The notes beneath the pieces were generated by a model. That model had not been told where the DNA came from and did no database searches. It worked only from the letters and a program-made list of their open reading frames with translations. Position numbers and translations under genes: made by a program. A stretch of DNA of 11,061 nucleotides from JBGPBY01 sp041481485 (GTDB taxonomy: Bacteria; Acidobacteriota; Terriglobia; 20CM-2-55-15): the NCBI GenBank assembly GCA_041481485.1, contig JBGPBY010000234.1:1-11061 (forward strand), read 5' to 3'. This document shows positions 1 through 6,765 of this stretch, piece after piece; within the stretch, counting starts at the first letter, position 1; every line of letters begins with the position of its first letter.

Positions 1-12
1 GTACCCCTTACC

Positions 13-48
13 GGCCGCTGCGCGGCCCTCTCTCCCGTCGGGAGAGGG
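13..48. repeat. Two adjacent GC-rich hairpins behind the YVTN propeller gene
   Basis: Two perfect or near-perfect dyads lie side by side. The first is GGCCGC-TGC-GCGGCC (13-27). The second has a 9-bp stem, 28-36 paired with 40-48, around the loop GTC, with one T-G wobble. They lie 28 bases beyond the stop codon of the minus-strand propeller gene, so they could end its transcript, but no T-run follows on that strand. On the plus strand the second hairpin is followed by ATTTCTTGATT, which is closer to a terminator for any gene arriving from the left. A dispersed palindromic repeat is equally possible. Confidence 0.5.
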
Positions 49-75
49 ATTTCTTGATTCGCATTCCTTCAGGTT

Positions 76-1233
76 CTATCGGAACACTCCAGTGTGTCCA
101 AGGCAGTAGCGGCCGGGCTGAGGCCAGATGGTCAGGCCGTGCGGTTCCGTTCCGACTGGAATGGATTTCACCGCACCGGTGGTGGTATCGATCGCGTACA
201 CCACGCCGTCGAATCTGCCGGAAACCCACAATGTCTTCCCATCCGCGCTGACATTACCCATATCCGGACTTCCACCGCCGGGTATTGGCCAATTCTTTTC
301 GACCTTGCGTGTCGCAAAGTCGATGACGGAAATGCTGCCCATCCCATGCGGCCGGCTCTCACCCATGTGCGTGCCGCGGTTGGTGACGTAAAGCTTCTTG
401 CCGTCGCGGCTGGGATACAGTCCGTGAGAGCCGCGGCTGGTGGGAATGAATCCAATCTGTTTGAACGACTGCGAGTCAATGATGAACACACCGTCCGCTT
501 CCATATCCGCGACAAAAAATACCGTCCCGTCCGGCGATATTCGAATGTCCTGCGGCATGCTGTGCGCATTGGGCTCGCCCGGTTTGGACAGTTTCAAATA
601 ACTGTCCACTTTCTTCGCGGCAAGATTGATTTTGGCAAGACCTCCGCCCGAAAACTCGCACGTAAAGATGGCGAACTTTCCATCCATGGAAAAGTCCGCG
701 TGATTCACGCCGGAGCACTGCGGCGTTTGAATGTTGTATTGCAGCTTCATCGTCTGCGGGTCGCGGAATTCAAGACGCTTCAGCGCTTCGGCAACCACAA
801 TGGCCGACGCGCCGTCCGGAGTGAAGTACATGTTATAGGCGTCTTCCACCTTGACGGTTGGCCCGGGCTTTCCGGTCTTTGGGTCGATGGGTATTACCAT
901 TCCCGAGAGTTTGCGTTCCGCGCTGCCGGCCACCCAAAGCGTTTTCATATCCCATGAAGGAATGACGTGCTGAGGATTGCCGCCAACCTTGAACTTGTCG
1001 ACTACCTGGTAAGTTGCCGGATCGATGACATAGACGTCGCTCGATTTCAGATTTGGCACATAAACGCGATTCAGCGCCCCGGCGACTGCGGGGCTCAATT
1101 TGCCCGCCGCGGTCTCACTGTAAATATTGTGTGGGTCAACGACTGGAGGTATTTGCGACTTACTGCTCTGTGGAACAAGTAACAAGGCAATCGCGACTGC
1201 GATAAAGCAATGTAGAGAGTGAACGGAATTCAT
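76..1233 (-). CDS. Secreted YVTN/YncE-like beta-propeller protein
   Basis: This is a 385-residue protein with an N-terminal signal peptide (hydrophobic stretch about 9-21, cleavage near SKSQ at 24-27), so it acts in the periplasm or outside the cell. The rest consists of propeller blades with recurring [IV]DP.T or IDxxT strands followed by SPDG/SxDG turns (DPATYQ 71, IDPKTG 116, SPDG 233, IDSQS 252, IDTTTG 348). The literal family signature LYVTN is at 281-285. Conserved-looking histidines occur at 178 (NHADFS), 270 (GSHGLYPSRDG) and 365 (EPHGL), and the protein ends with PQPGRYCLGHTGVFR, an ending I associate with a family of soil-bacterial YncE-like proteins. The start is supported by AGAGGAGA seven bases upstream (1241-1248). 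YncE-type propellers are thought to be binding or scaffolding proteins; the ligand here is unknown. The gene is divergent from the DUF885 gene and shares no evident pathway with it. Confidence 0.9.
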   Translation of the reverse strand: MNSVHSLHCFIAVAIALLLVPQSSKSQIPPVVDPHNIYSETAAGKLSPAVAGALNRVYVPNLKSSDVYVIDPATYQVVDKFKVGGNPQHVIPSWDMKTLWVAGSAERKLSGMVIPIDPKTGKPGPTVKVEDAYNMYFTPDGASAIVVAEALKRLEFRDPQTMKLQYNIQTPQCSGVNHADFSMDGKFAIFTCEFSGGGLAKINLAAKKVDSYLKLSKPGEPNAHSMPQDIRISPDGTVFFVADMEADGVFIIDSQSFKQIGFIPTSRGSHGLYPSRDGKKLYVTNRGTHMGESRPHGMGSISVIDFATRKVEKNWPIPGGGSPDMGNVSADGKTLWVSGRFDGVVYAIDTTTGAVKSIPVGTEPHGLTIWPQPGRYCLGHTGVFR

Positions 1234-1302
1234 AAGAAATTCTCCTCTCTACTATCGTAGCAAAAGAGCATGGCACGCAAGGTCCGTTACCTGGGGAGAT
1301 TG

Positions 1303-1313
1303 GGGTCAGACCC
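1303..1313. repeat. GGGTC-A-GACCC palindrome (GGGGTCAGACCC motif)
   Basis: A perfect 5-bp dyad around one base lies in the divergent region, in the context GATTGGGGTCAGACCCGG. From memory, this string is often seen next to REP-associated transposase (RAYT/IS200-like) genes and their debris. No transposase is present here, so this would be a solitary relic. It could also be an operator, since it lies between two divergent genes. Confidence 0.4.
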
Positions 1314-1393
1314 GGAAGTCATCCGCGTTTGTTCCAAGTAAATAACGATTCAACGTTACTTCCACCCTGCCATTCAGACCGGACATTTCATTT

Positions 1394-1414
1394 GCTACCG
1401 ACAGGCTACCGACA
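1394..1414. promoter_or_regulatory. Direct repeat GCTACCGACA x2, 11-bp spacing
   Basis: Two identical 10-base copies (1394-1403 and 1405-1414) are separated by one G, so they recur every 11 bp, about one helical turn. They lie 57-77 bases upstream of the DUF885 start and 161-181 bases upstream of the propeller start on the other strand. Tandem sites on one face of the helix are typical of activator or repressor binding, but no regulator gene is nearby and the function is inferred. Confidence 0.35.
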
Positions 1415-1432
1415 CAGCCCTTGCATGACTCT

Positions 1433-1455
1433 GCTGGAGATGTCTATGCTCCAGC
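1433..1455 (+). promoter_or_regulatory. Leader hairpin upstream of the DUF885 gene
   Basis: GCTGGAG (1433-1439) and CTCCAGC (1449-1455) form a perfect 7-bp stem with a 9-base loop, ending 15 bases before the ATG at 1471. The stem contains a GGAG that would serve an ATG at 1446. The true start at 1471 has only a weak GGAAA ahead of it. The hairpin could modulate translation if it lies in the mRNA; the transcription start is unknown. Confidence 0.35.
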
Positions 1456-1470
1456 GCCGTCGGAAAATTC

Positions 1471-2802
1471 ATGAATCGTCGTGAAGCTCTCGCAGCGCTG
1501 GCCTCCACCGCGGCCCTGTCGTCGATGTCTGCCTGTAATGAGGAACCTATGAATACGACTCCCGCCAGCGCCGCGCCTACCGAGGGTGATGCGCTCAAAC
1601 TGCTGGACGATGTCGCCAACAACTCTCTGAAGCTCGGCCCGGAGGGGGCGACCTCGTTAGGTATCGACACCGGAGCCAGAGCTGCCCTTCGTTCGCAGCT
1701 ATCCGATCGATCGGCTGCGGGACAACAGACGCTTGCGAATCAGATCCGCGCCGATCTCCAGCGCATCAATGCGTTCAATACCTCGTCGCTGTCGTTCGCA
1801 ACCCGAACCAGCTTTGAGGTTGTTAAGAGTGCCTACTCGAGAGGTCTTGAAGGCTTCGCACTTCCCTACGGCGACGTTGCGGTCGGCGGTTGGCGAAACA
1901 CGCCGTACGTTGTGATTCAAAACGTCGGCGCGTATCTGGACATCCCGCGTTTCCTCGACAGTGATCATCCGATCGAAAACGCCGCCGACGCTGAGGCGTA
2001 CCTGGCGCGACTGCAGTCGTATTCCAGGCAACTCGACGGCGAACTTGGACGAGTACAGGCCGCACGCGCTGCGGGTCTCGTGCCCCCGGCCTTTCTAATC
2101 GACAAAGCGATGGCTCAGATAACGGTATCCATCAAGAACGCACACGAGGGTGGTTCCCTGGTTGAATCGATCGTTAGACGCACAAAGAACATCCCGGGCG
2201 ATTGGGGCGATCGCGCGAAGAAAATTGCGAGGCAGGATGTCGCACCTGCCCTCGAACGGCAGCTCGAAGAAATGAAAGCCCAACGCGCCGTCGCGAAAGA
2301 CGACGCCGGCATGTGGGCGCGTCCGCATGGCGACGAGTATTACGCCTGGGCACTCAAGGCCTCGACCACCACAAGGATGTCGCCCGATGAAGTTCATGAA
2401 ATGGGCAAGAGCGAACTGGAAAAGCTGCACGCCCGCATGGACGAGATTCTGAAGAAGCTCGGCTTCACCCAGGGCAGCGTCGGCGATCGGATGAAGGCTC
2501 TCGCGAAAGATCCGCGCTACAAGTTTTCCGAAGGCGATAAAGGCGTCGCATTCTTCGTGGATAAGAATGGCTCGAATCCCCTCGAAGTCGCGAGCGAGGT
2601 CAATCGCTATTGCTCATGGCCCGGACAAGCGTGCGGATATAAGGTCGGACACAGCGAGATCAAGCGGCAGCGTGACCTCGCCCAAAAGGCTCTCGGCGCC
2701 AATTACGACCTGAAAGCCTTCGACGACACGGTGGTTCTCGGCGGAAACGTGGGGCTCGATGTACTTGCCAAAAACGTGGACGAATACATCAAGAAAGCTT
2801 AG
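1471..2802 (+). CDS. DUF885 family lipoprotein with the catalytic segment deleted
   Basis: This 443-residue protein matches DUF885 (PF05960), predicted zinc-peptidase-like proteins of roughly 600 residues. Residues 3-22 look like a Tat-type lipoprotein signal (NRREAL, then a lipobox ending SMSAC, Cys22), predicting a membrane-anchored exported protein. The N-terminal helical half is recognisable (PEGATSLGID 57-66, YADGD-like region, ARPHGDEYYAWALKASTTTRMSPDEVHEMG about 288-317), and so is the C-terminal block (EVASEVNRYCSWPGQACGYKVGHSEI, about 371-396). Between them, EGDKG (354-358) runs straight into VAFFVDKNGSNPLEV. In the family, about 150-170 residues lie there, including the HExxPGH(H) zinc motif and the EGWALYAE helix; none of these is present. 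The frame stays open across the join, near base 2545. The product may be inactive or have another role. Codon use is uniform on both sides of the join. Confidence 0.85.
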   Translation: MNRREALAALASTAALSSMSACNEEPMNTTPASAAPTEGDALKLLDDVANNSLKLGPEGATSLGIDTGARAALRSQLSDRSAAGQQTLANQIRADLQRINAFNTSSLSFATRTSFEVVKSAYSRGLEGFALPYGDVAVGGWRNTPYVVIQNVGAYLDIPRFLDSDHPIENAADAEAYLARLQSYSRQLDGELGRVQAARAAGLVPPAFLIDKAMAQITVSIKNAHEGGSLVESIVRRTKNIPGDWGDRAKKIARQDVAPALERQLEEMKAQRAVAKDDAGMWARPHGDEYYAWALKASTTTRMSPDEVHEMGKSELEKLHARMDEILKKLGFTQGSVGDRMKALAKDPRYKFSEGDKGVAFFVDKNGSNPLEVASEVNRYCSWPGQACGYKVGHSEIKRQRDLAQKALGANYDLKAFDDTVVLGGNVGLDVLAKNVDEYIKKA

Positions 2803-2889
2803 GCGCCGGCTTTAGCCGGTCGCGGCGACCGAAAGGTCGCTTTGCTCTTGGGGAATTGTGCTTGTCGGCACACGCGGCCGGCTGAAGCC
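2803..2889. repeat. Cluster of four small hairpins (REP/BIME-like)
   Basis: Starting directly after the DUF885 stop codon there are four dyads in 87 bases: CCGGCT-TT-AGCCGG (2806-2819), GCGACC-GAAA-GGTCGC (2825-2840, a GNRA tetraloop followed by TTTGCTCTT), TGTGC-TTGTCG-GCACA (2857-2872) and GGCT-GA-AGCC (2880-2889). The first and last share the core CCGGCTnnAGCC. This arrangement resembles a bacterial interspersed mosaic element. The second hairpin may also terminate the DUF885 transcript. No transposase gene of the RAYT type is in the window. Confidence 0.55.
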
Positions 2890-2926
2890 AAACTGGCGAA
2901 ACGCTACTGGCAGTCCACGCCAGGTC

Positions 2927-3130
2927 CGTCTCATAGATCAACGTACCATTCCGCGAGATCGAAAAATCGGTGTCGTTAAACAGTCCTGGATGTTGAACGT
3001 CCTGGACTAACGCCACAGGAGTCACACCCGGTGGCAGTACGAGTTGCTTTAGAGAGAACGGGACCGCCATCAGCGTGGTACCGCGCGAGAACACGAGATG
3101 ACCGGACTGAGATACCTGCGCTCCCGCAAT
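2927..3130 (-). pseudogene. Fragment of a TolB/WD40-like propeller protein
   Basis: About 68 residues read on the minus strand without a stop (inside a longer open frame, 3241-2789) match the blade pattern of WD40-like/TolB-type propellers: SGHLVFSRGTTLMAVPF, then a segment ending in DTDFSISRNGTLIYE. In acidobacterial serine/threonine kinases and related sensors the usual text is GHLVYARGGTLMAVPFD, followed by FSxSxxGTLVYxPG. The fragment has no kinase domain, no further blades and no signal sequence, and the residues on both sides do not resemble the family. I read it as a relic of a much larger gene. The identification is by eye from known family patterns. Confidence 0.7.
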
Positions 3131-3237
3131 GTACGCAAAAGCTTTGTCAACTACACGCGTGTACGAAATTCCAAACTCCCCAACGGCTAAACGTGAGACG
3201 CCGTGTTTGTCAGAGTTCGGCTCCAGTGGCCGATGCA

Positions 3238-4920
3238 TCACTTCTTGCCGTTGGCTGCGATTTTCAACTGCAGCGTTTGCTGCGAGGATTCATCGACGTG
3301 CACAGCCGTTGCTGTGGGCTCGAATCTGCGGATGAAGTCCGGATCGAACCAGGAATTGCGTTCGACGGTGGAGTCCCACACGAAGAGCTTGTAATCGCCG
3401 GGTACAACGCTTTCGAAAGAGAACTCCCCATCTTTATTTGTCGAGGCGTTCTCATATAAATCCACGCGGTCGCGCGCGCGATCGGGGACGAGAACGGTGC
3501 GAACGGCTCTCACGGGTTTCGACTTGTCATCCACCACGGTTCCGGAAATCTTTCCGGCTCTGGAACTAAAAACTATTTCCAGCACGCTGTCCCCGCCATA
3601 CGGATGAAACGAATGGTTCAGCACATCGATTTGCCCGAAGCGTGCGTCCTTCACGTAGTAGCCGGGCGGCACCCATTGCGCTTGAAACTTGTAGTCCAGA
3701 GGCAAAACATCCTCGACCGCAAACTCTCCGGATTCCTCGCTGGACTCGTTCCAGGTTGTGCCTCCTATTTCATCGTCATCTGCGAGAGGATTCCCGCCCA
3801 ACAGTGGAGTCAGCTGGAAGCGGAGCCGTTCAGCTGTTTGCAGGTCCATGGGTTGCCCGTCCACACGGACGCGGCCTTTCACTGTTGCAGTAGTGGCCAA
3901 AGCTACAGCTACGTTCTCGACGTTGCCATTTCCAACTCGAACCGGCACCAACGCCCTTATTTCGTTGTCGCCATCCGCACTGGCGGTGACGACATAGAGG
4001 CCGGGAACAAGGTCGCGAAACTCGAAAGTTCCATCGCCGGAGGGCTTGGCATGTCCATAATTCCCGTCAAACCGACGCTCGGTCGAGAAGCCTTCTGGGA
4101 CATAGTTAAGTCGCAGCATTATTCTGCGGTGTTCCGAATCGACGGAGGGACTACCTGCAAGGTGTCCACGTATCTTGTAAGTCTGCTGTAGTTTCAGATT
4201 GAAGTCGAACCCGCTCCGATCCATGCCTGGCTCAATGTCCACCACAGTGGACTGTCGCGGATCCTCGACTCCAGGATAAAACACCGGAGAGACAGTCTCT
4301 TTGTCATCTCTTAATGGGCTCGCAGGAGCCCCGGACCGCAGAAGATATCGACCGGGAGTTATGAAATAGAACCGGTATTCGCCGGCATTGTTGGTTTGTG
4401 TCGAAGCGAATGACTTCAGGCTTCTCTGTCCCATATCGTTATAAACGTACAGAAGAAGCTGAACTTGCACGTTCATCAGAGGTCTGGAGCCATTGCCTCG
4501 CACGACACCGCTGATCGCACCCGTCGCTGCCAAGCGTACGGCGATGTGTTTTTCACGACCTGGAAAATCACTGAGCTCCAGTTGCTGCCGGACGAAGCCG
4601 TTGGCTCCGACAACAAGGCCAAAGGCTTTGGGATCGATGTCGGTAAACTTGAAATGTCCGGCTTCGTCGGTTGTTGTTACCTTTGAAAGATACTCCATCA
4701 ATTCGGGAGGCAGATCGACGCCGCTCGTCCCGCTCCGCGTGATGATGCCCGGATCTTTCAGCAACGAGACGCGAGCGCCGGAAATCGGCCGGGCGCCGTC
4801 CATCGCGGTGACGACTCCTTCAACTGAAATGATCGCGCCCGAATTCTCCGGCCTTTGTCCCACCAGCGTCAGACCGCTGAACAATAGTAAGAATGAAACG
4901 CTGATCCGCAACGATCTCAT
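3238..4920 (-). CDS. Secreted carboxypeptidase-regulatory-like repeat protein (second of pair)
   Basis: This 560-residue protein begins with a signal peptide (hydrophobic 5-20). The body is a string of beta-sandwich modules of the carboxypeptidase regulatory-like (CarboxypepD_reg/SpaA-like) type. Modules with the typical G-x-V ... A-x-V-x-L ... T-D-x-x-G-x-F-x-F ... P-G-x-Y order are visible at about 32-130, 135-195, 248-312, 345-420 and 457-520. Between modules 2 and 3 is the motif PVFYPG...DIEPGMDRSGFDFNL (212-242), shared with the gene upstream. The C-terminus carries the shared signature LVPDRARDR...GEFSFESVVPGDYKLFVWD...DPDFIRRFE (477-534). No catalytic carboxypeptidase or TonB-receptor barrel follows, so it is probably a structural or binding protein outside the inner membrane. 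Its ATG overlaps the upstream stop (ATGA), with only a weak GAGG ahead of it, so translational coupling is likely. Confidence 0.85.
   Translation of the reverse strand: MRSLRISVSFLLLFSGLTLVGQRPENSGAIISVEGVVTAMDGARPISGARVSLLKDPGIITRSGTSGVDLPPELMEYLSKVTTTDEAGHFKFTDIDPKAFGLVVGANGFVRQQLELSDFPGREKHIAVRLAATGAISGVVRGNGSRPLMNVQVQLLLYVYNDMGQRSLKSFASTQTNNAGEYRFYFITPGRYLLRSGAPASPLRDDKETVSPVFYPGVEDPRQSTVVDIEPGMDRSGFDFNLKLQQTYKIRGHLAGSPSVDSEHRRIMLRLNYVPEGFSTERRFDGNYGHAKPSGDGTFEFRDLVPGLYVVTASADGDNEIRALVPVRVGNGNVENVAVALATTATVKGRVRVDGQPMDLQTAERLRFQLTPLLGGNPLADDDEIGGTTWNESSEESGEFAVEDVLPLDYKFQAQWVPPGYYVKDARFGQIDVLNHSFHPYGGDSVLEIVFSSRAGKISGTVVDDKSKPVRAVRTVLVPDRARDRVDLYENASTNKDGEFSFESVVPGDYKLFVWDSTVERNSWFDPDFIRRFEPTATAVHVDESSQQTLQLKIAANGKK
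4917..4920 (-). promoter_or_regulatory. ATGA stop/start overlap of the two paralogues
   Basis: The TGA of the first paralogue and the ATG of the second share bases, giving ATGA on the minus strand (TCAT on the plus strand). With no strong Shine-Dalgarno in front of the second start, termination-reinitiation coupling is the simplest reading and implies that the two proteins are made together in similar amounts. Confidence 0.75.
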
Positions 4921-6506
4921 CGGCGAGCCTCTGCCGATATGACACGCAACTCGATGTTCTTCTTTGCAGACTCCTCGAGTTGGATGGACTCGCCTTTCTC
5001 TTCGAACTGCGCGAGCACATTTGGATCAAGCCAGGAGTACGCTTCGATCGACTCCCACGCAAAGACCTTATAACGGCCCGGGGCAACGCTCTTGAATTCG
5101 AACTCGCCATCTTCGTTCGTCAAAATCGCCGAGTACAGCTCGTTGCGATCGCGAAAGCGATCCGGCACCAGAACCACGGCTACGCGTGATGACGCTTCCG
5201 AACGGGCATTCCGCACGATGCCACGCAGAGCTGCCGGTTTGGAGCTCATCTGCAATTGCAGTGTGGATGCTTTTGCTGGATCGAAATTCATGCCGTCGTT
5301 TAAGGCATCGGCATTGCCGTACGTCGCAGATTTCAGGTAAACCCCGGAAGGCAGATTGCGAACCAACACGCGATATGTTCCAGCCGGAAGGGATTCGACA
5401 ACGAATGGCGTCTCCCGCGTGGTCGCACCCTTGTAAAAACCCGTCACCGTATCGCGGAGCGTTAAATAGATGACGTTGCCGGTGGCCGGAGGGAAAGGCT
5501 TACCATCCAGCATGACGCTGGCGGACAGAGTTCCGGTTTCGCGCATTGGTAGCTCGACACCCGTAAGATCCCCTTCCCCAAGCTGAACGGAAAGCATTGC
5601 CGATCGGGTCCCCGACGAAGCGGACAACCGATATTCCCCTGGCACGAGGCCGTCAATTTCGAACAGACCCGTGTTCAGATCTACATCGCCACTGCCGTCA
5701 ATCAGTGCTCGGGGCTCGAGAGAGGATGCTTCCACCATTAGTCCTGAATCGATAATCCCTTTAACGTGTCCTCTGATTTGAAAGCGGTTCTGGCGCCGCA
5801 CAAGAATGAAATCGACGCCTTTTCGGTCTGAGCCGGGCTCAATCTCCAGCAAAGTGGCGTGATTTAGAGTCGGCGTTCCGGGATAAAACACGGGGTCCTC
5901 CTCGCTCACGACTTCGTTGATGTTGAGTTGGTCCGTCCACTTGAACGGAAACAGAGGCCGTCCACCTGCCTGAAGATAGTAAGGACCGGGCCGAATACCG
6001 TAAAGCCGATACTCTCCGCGATCGTTGGTATCCGTATCGAACTCGAATTGCAGTCCACGACGCCCGGGCTCCCGATACACATAGCGAAAAATCCGCACGG
6101 GAACCCCCACCAGAGGTTGGAACGATTCATCCCGAATGCGGCCGCTTATCGCAGAAAATGGCGTCATCCGCATGACGATATTGTTGACGACACCTCCTGC
6201 ACGCAAAGGAATGGAAGTGGACGATCCGTCAAAAATGCGTTCGCCATAGTACTGGGTGAGATAACCCGTGATGTCGAATTGCAGCTTGTATTGTCCCGGC
6301 TCCAGATCGTTGAAAAAGAAACGGCCGTCGCCGCCGCTGATGACCTTCAAGTTGTTGGAATCCCCATTTGAATACAGGCTGACCCGAACTTCCGACAGCG
6401 GTTCATTTGTTCCTTCGCGCACGACGACTCCGGAAATAGAAGCCTTCGGGAGCGCAACCTGTACCAGAAACGAAACCAGAGTTGTGAGGCACAAGAACTT
6501 CATCAT
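4917..6506 (-). CDS. Secreted carboxypeptidase-regulatory-like repeat protein (first of pair)
   Basis: This 529-residue protein is a paralogue of the gene that follows it. A short signal peptide (MMKFLCLTTL... to about 22) precedes modules at about 23-112 (ISGVVVREGTNEPLSEVRVSL ... GGDGRFFFNDLEPGQYKL), 119-180, 243-300, 326-392 and 427-485. It has the same PVFYPG...EIEPGSDRKGVDF signature (206-233) and C-terminal LVPDRFRDR...GEFEFKSVAPGRYKVFAWE...DPNVLAQFEEKGE (447-506). There is no enzyme domain, transmembrane anchor or sorting motif, so a soluble or surface-associated exported protein is inferred. GAAGG lies nine bases upstream of the first ATG; MetMet gives two possible starts three bases apart. 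The stop overlaps the next ATG. In acidobacteria such domains are common in outer-membrane transporters and secreted proteins; this stand-alone form has no known function that I recognise. Confidence 0.85.
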   Translation of the reverse strand: MMKFLCLTTLVSFLVQVALPKASISGVVVREGTNEPLSEVRVSLYSNGDSNNLKVISGGDGRFFFNDLEPGQYKLQFDITGYLTQYYGERIFDGSSTSIPLRAGGVVNNIVMRMTPFSAISGRIRDESFQPLVGVPVRIFRYVYREPGRRGLQFEFDTDTNDRGEYRLYGIRPGPYYLQAGGRPLFPFKWTDQLNINEVVSEEDPVFYPGTPTLNHATLLEIEPGSDRKGVDFILVRRQNRFQIRGHVKGIIDSGLMVEASSLEPRALIDGSGDVDLNTGLFEIDGLVPGEYRLSASSGTRSAMLSVQLGEGDLTGVELPMRETGTLSASVMLDGKPFPPATGNVIYLTLRDTVTGFYKGATTRETPFVVESLPAGTYRVLVRNLPSGVYLKSATYGNADALNDGMNFDPAKASTLQLQMSSKPAALRGIVRNARSEASSRVAVVLVPDRFRDRNELYSAILTNEDGEFEFKSVAPGRYKVFAWESIEAYSWLDPNVLAQFEEKGESIQLEESAKKNIELRVISAEARR

Positions 6507-6538
6507 CAGCTGGAGCCTTCGACCCGCTTTCTAGACCA

Positions 6539-6559
6539 TAGTCTCATGTCGTCAGACTA
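6539..6559. promoter_or_regulatory. Dyad upstream of the tandem paralogues
   Basis: TAGTCT (6539-6544) and AGACTA (6554-6559) form a perfect 6-bp inverted repeat with a 9-base spacer. It ends 33 bases ahead of the ATG at 6506, inside the only non-coding stretch in front of the paralogue pair. It could be an operator or a leader hairpin. A TATGGT on the minus strand overlaps its inner side, but I see no convincing -35 partner. Confidence 0.3.
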
Positions 6560-6621
6560 CGGAATTGAATTTGGGGGGGTGAACCGTTCGACGCAGTCCT
6601 GAATGAACTGTAAGCAAGCGT

Positions 6622-6726
6622 TTAGTGCCGGTAGGGAACGACGGACACGTCAATGTTTTCGCGGCTTCCTTCAACGATGGTCACTGCTTTGCTCTTTTCG
6701 TCAAACTTTCGGATGAACTCCGGGTT
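6622..6726 (-). pseudogene. C-terminal remnant of a third carboxypeptidase-regulatory-like paralogue
   Basis: On the minus strand, 34 codons ending in TAA (6622-6624) read NPEFIRKFDEKSKAVTIVEG and then SRENIDVSVVPYRH. This is plainly the C-terminal tail of the two intact paralogues (WFDPDFIRRFEPTATAVHVDESS... and WLDPNVLAQFEEKGESIQLEES...). There is no start codon, and going upstream the frame meets a TGA at 6739-6741 four codons beyond the homology. Everything N-terminal is missing and is replaced 40 bases upstream by the end of the NHL-repeat gene. It lies 115 bases before the first intact paralogue, in the same orientation, so the array once had at least three members. Confidence 0.78.
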
Positions 6727-6765
6727 AATTGGGAGCAATCAATCTCTCAATACGCTCCGCTGAAT

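Noticed and set aside
94..957. Long open frame (287 codons) on the plus strand opposite the YVTN propeller gene
   Set aside because: It is antisense to a gene with clear family motifs and its translation has no recognisable domain; it is a codon-bias shadow.
6573..6579. Run of seven G upstream of the tandem paralogues, as a possible slippage switch
   Set aside because: It is intergenic, short, and not placed within a recognisable promoter spacer; no support for phase variation.
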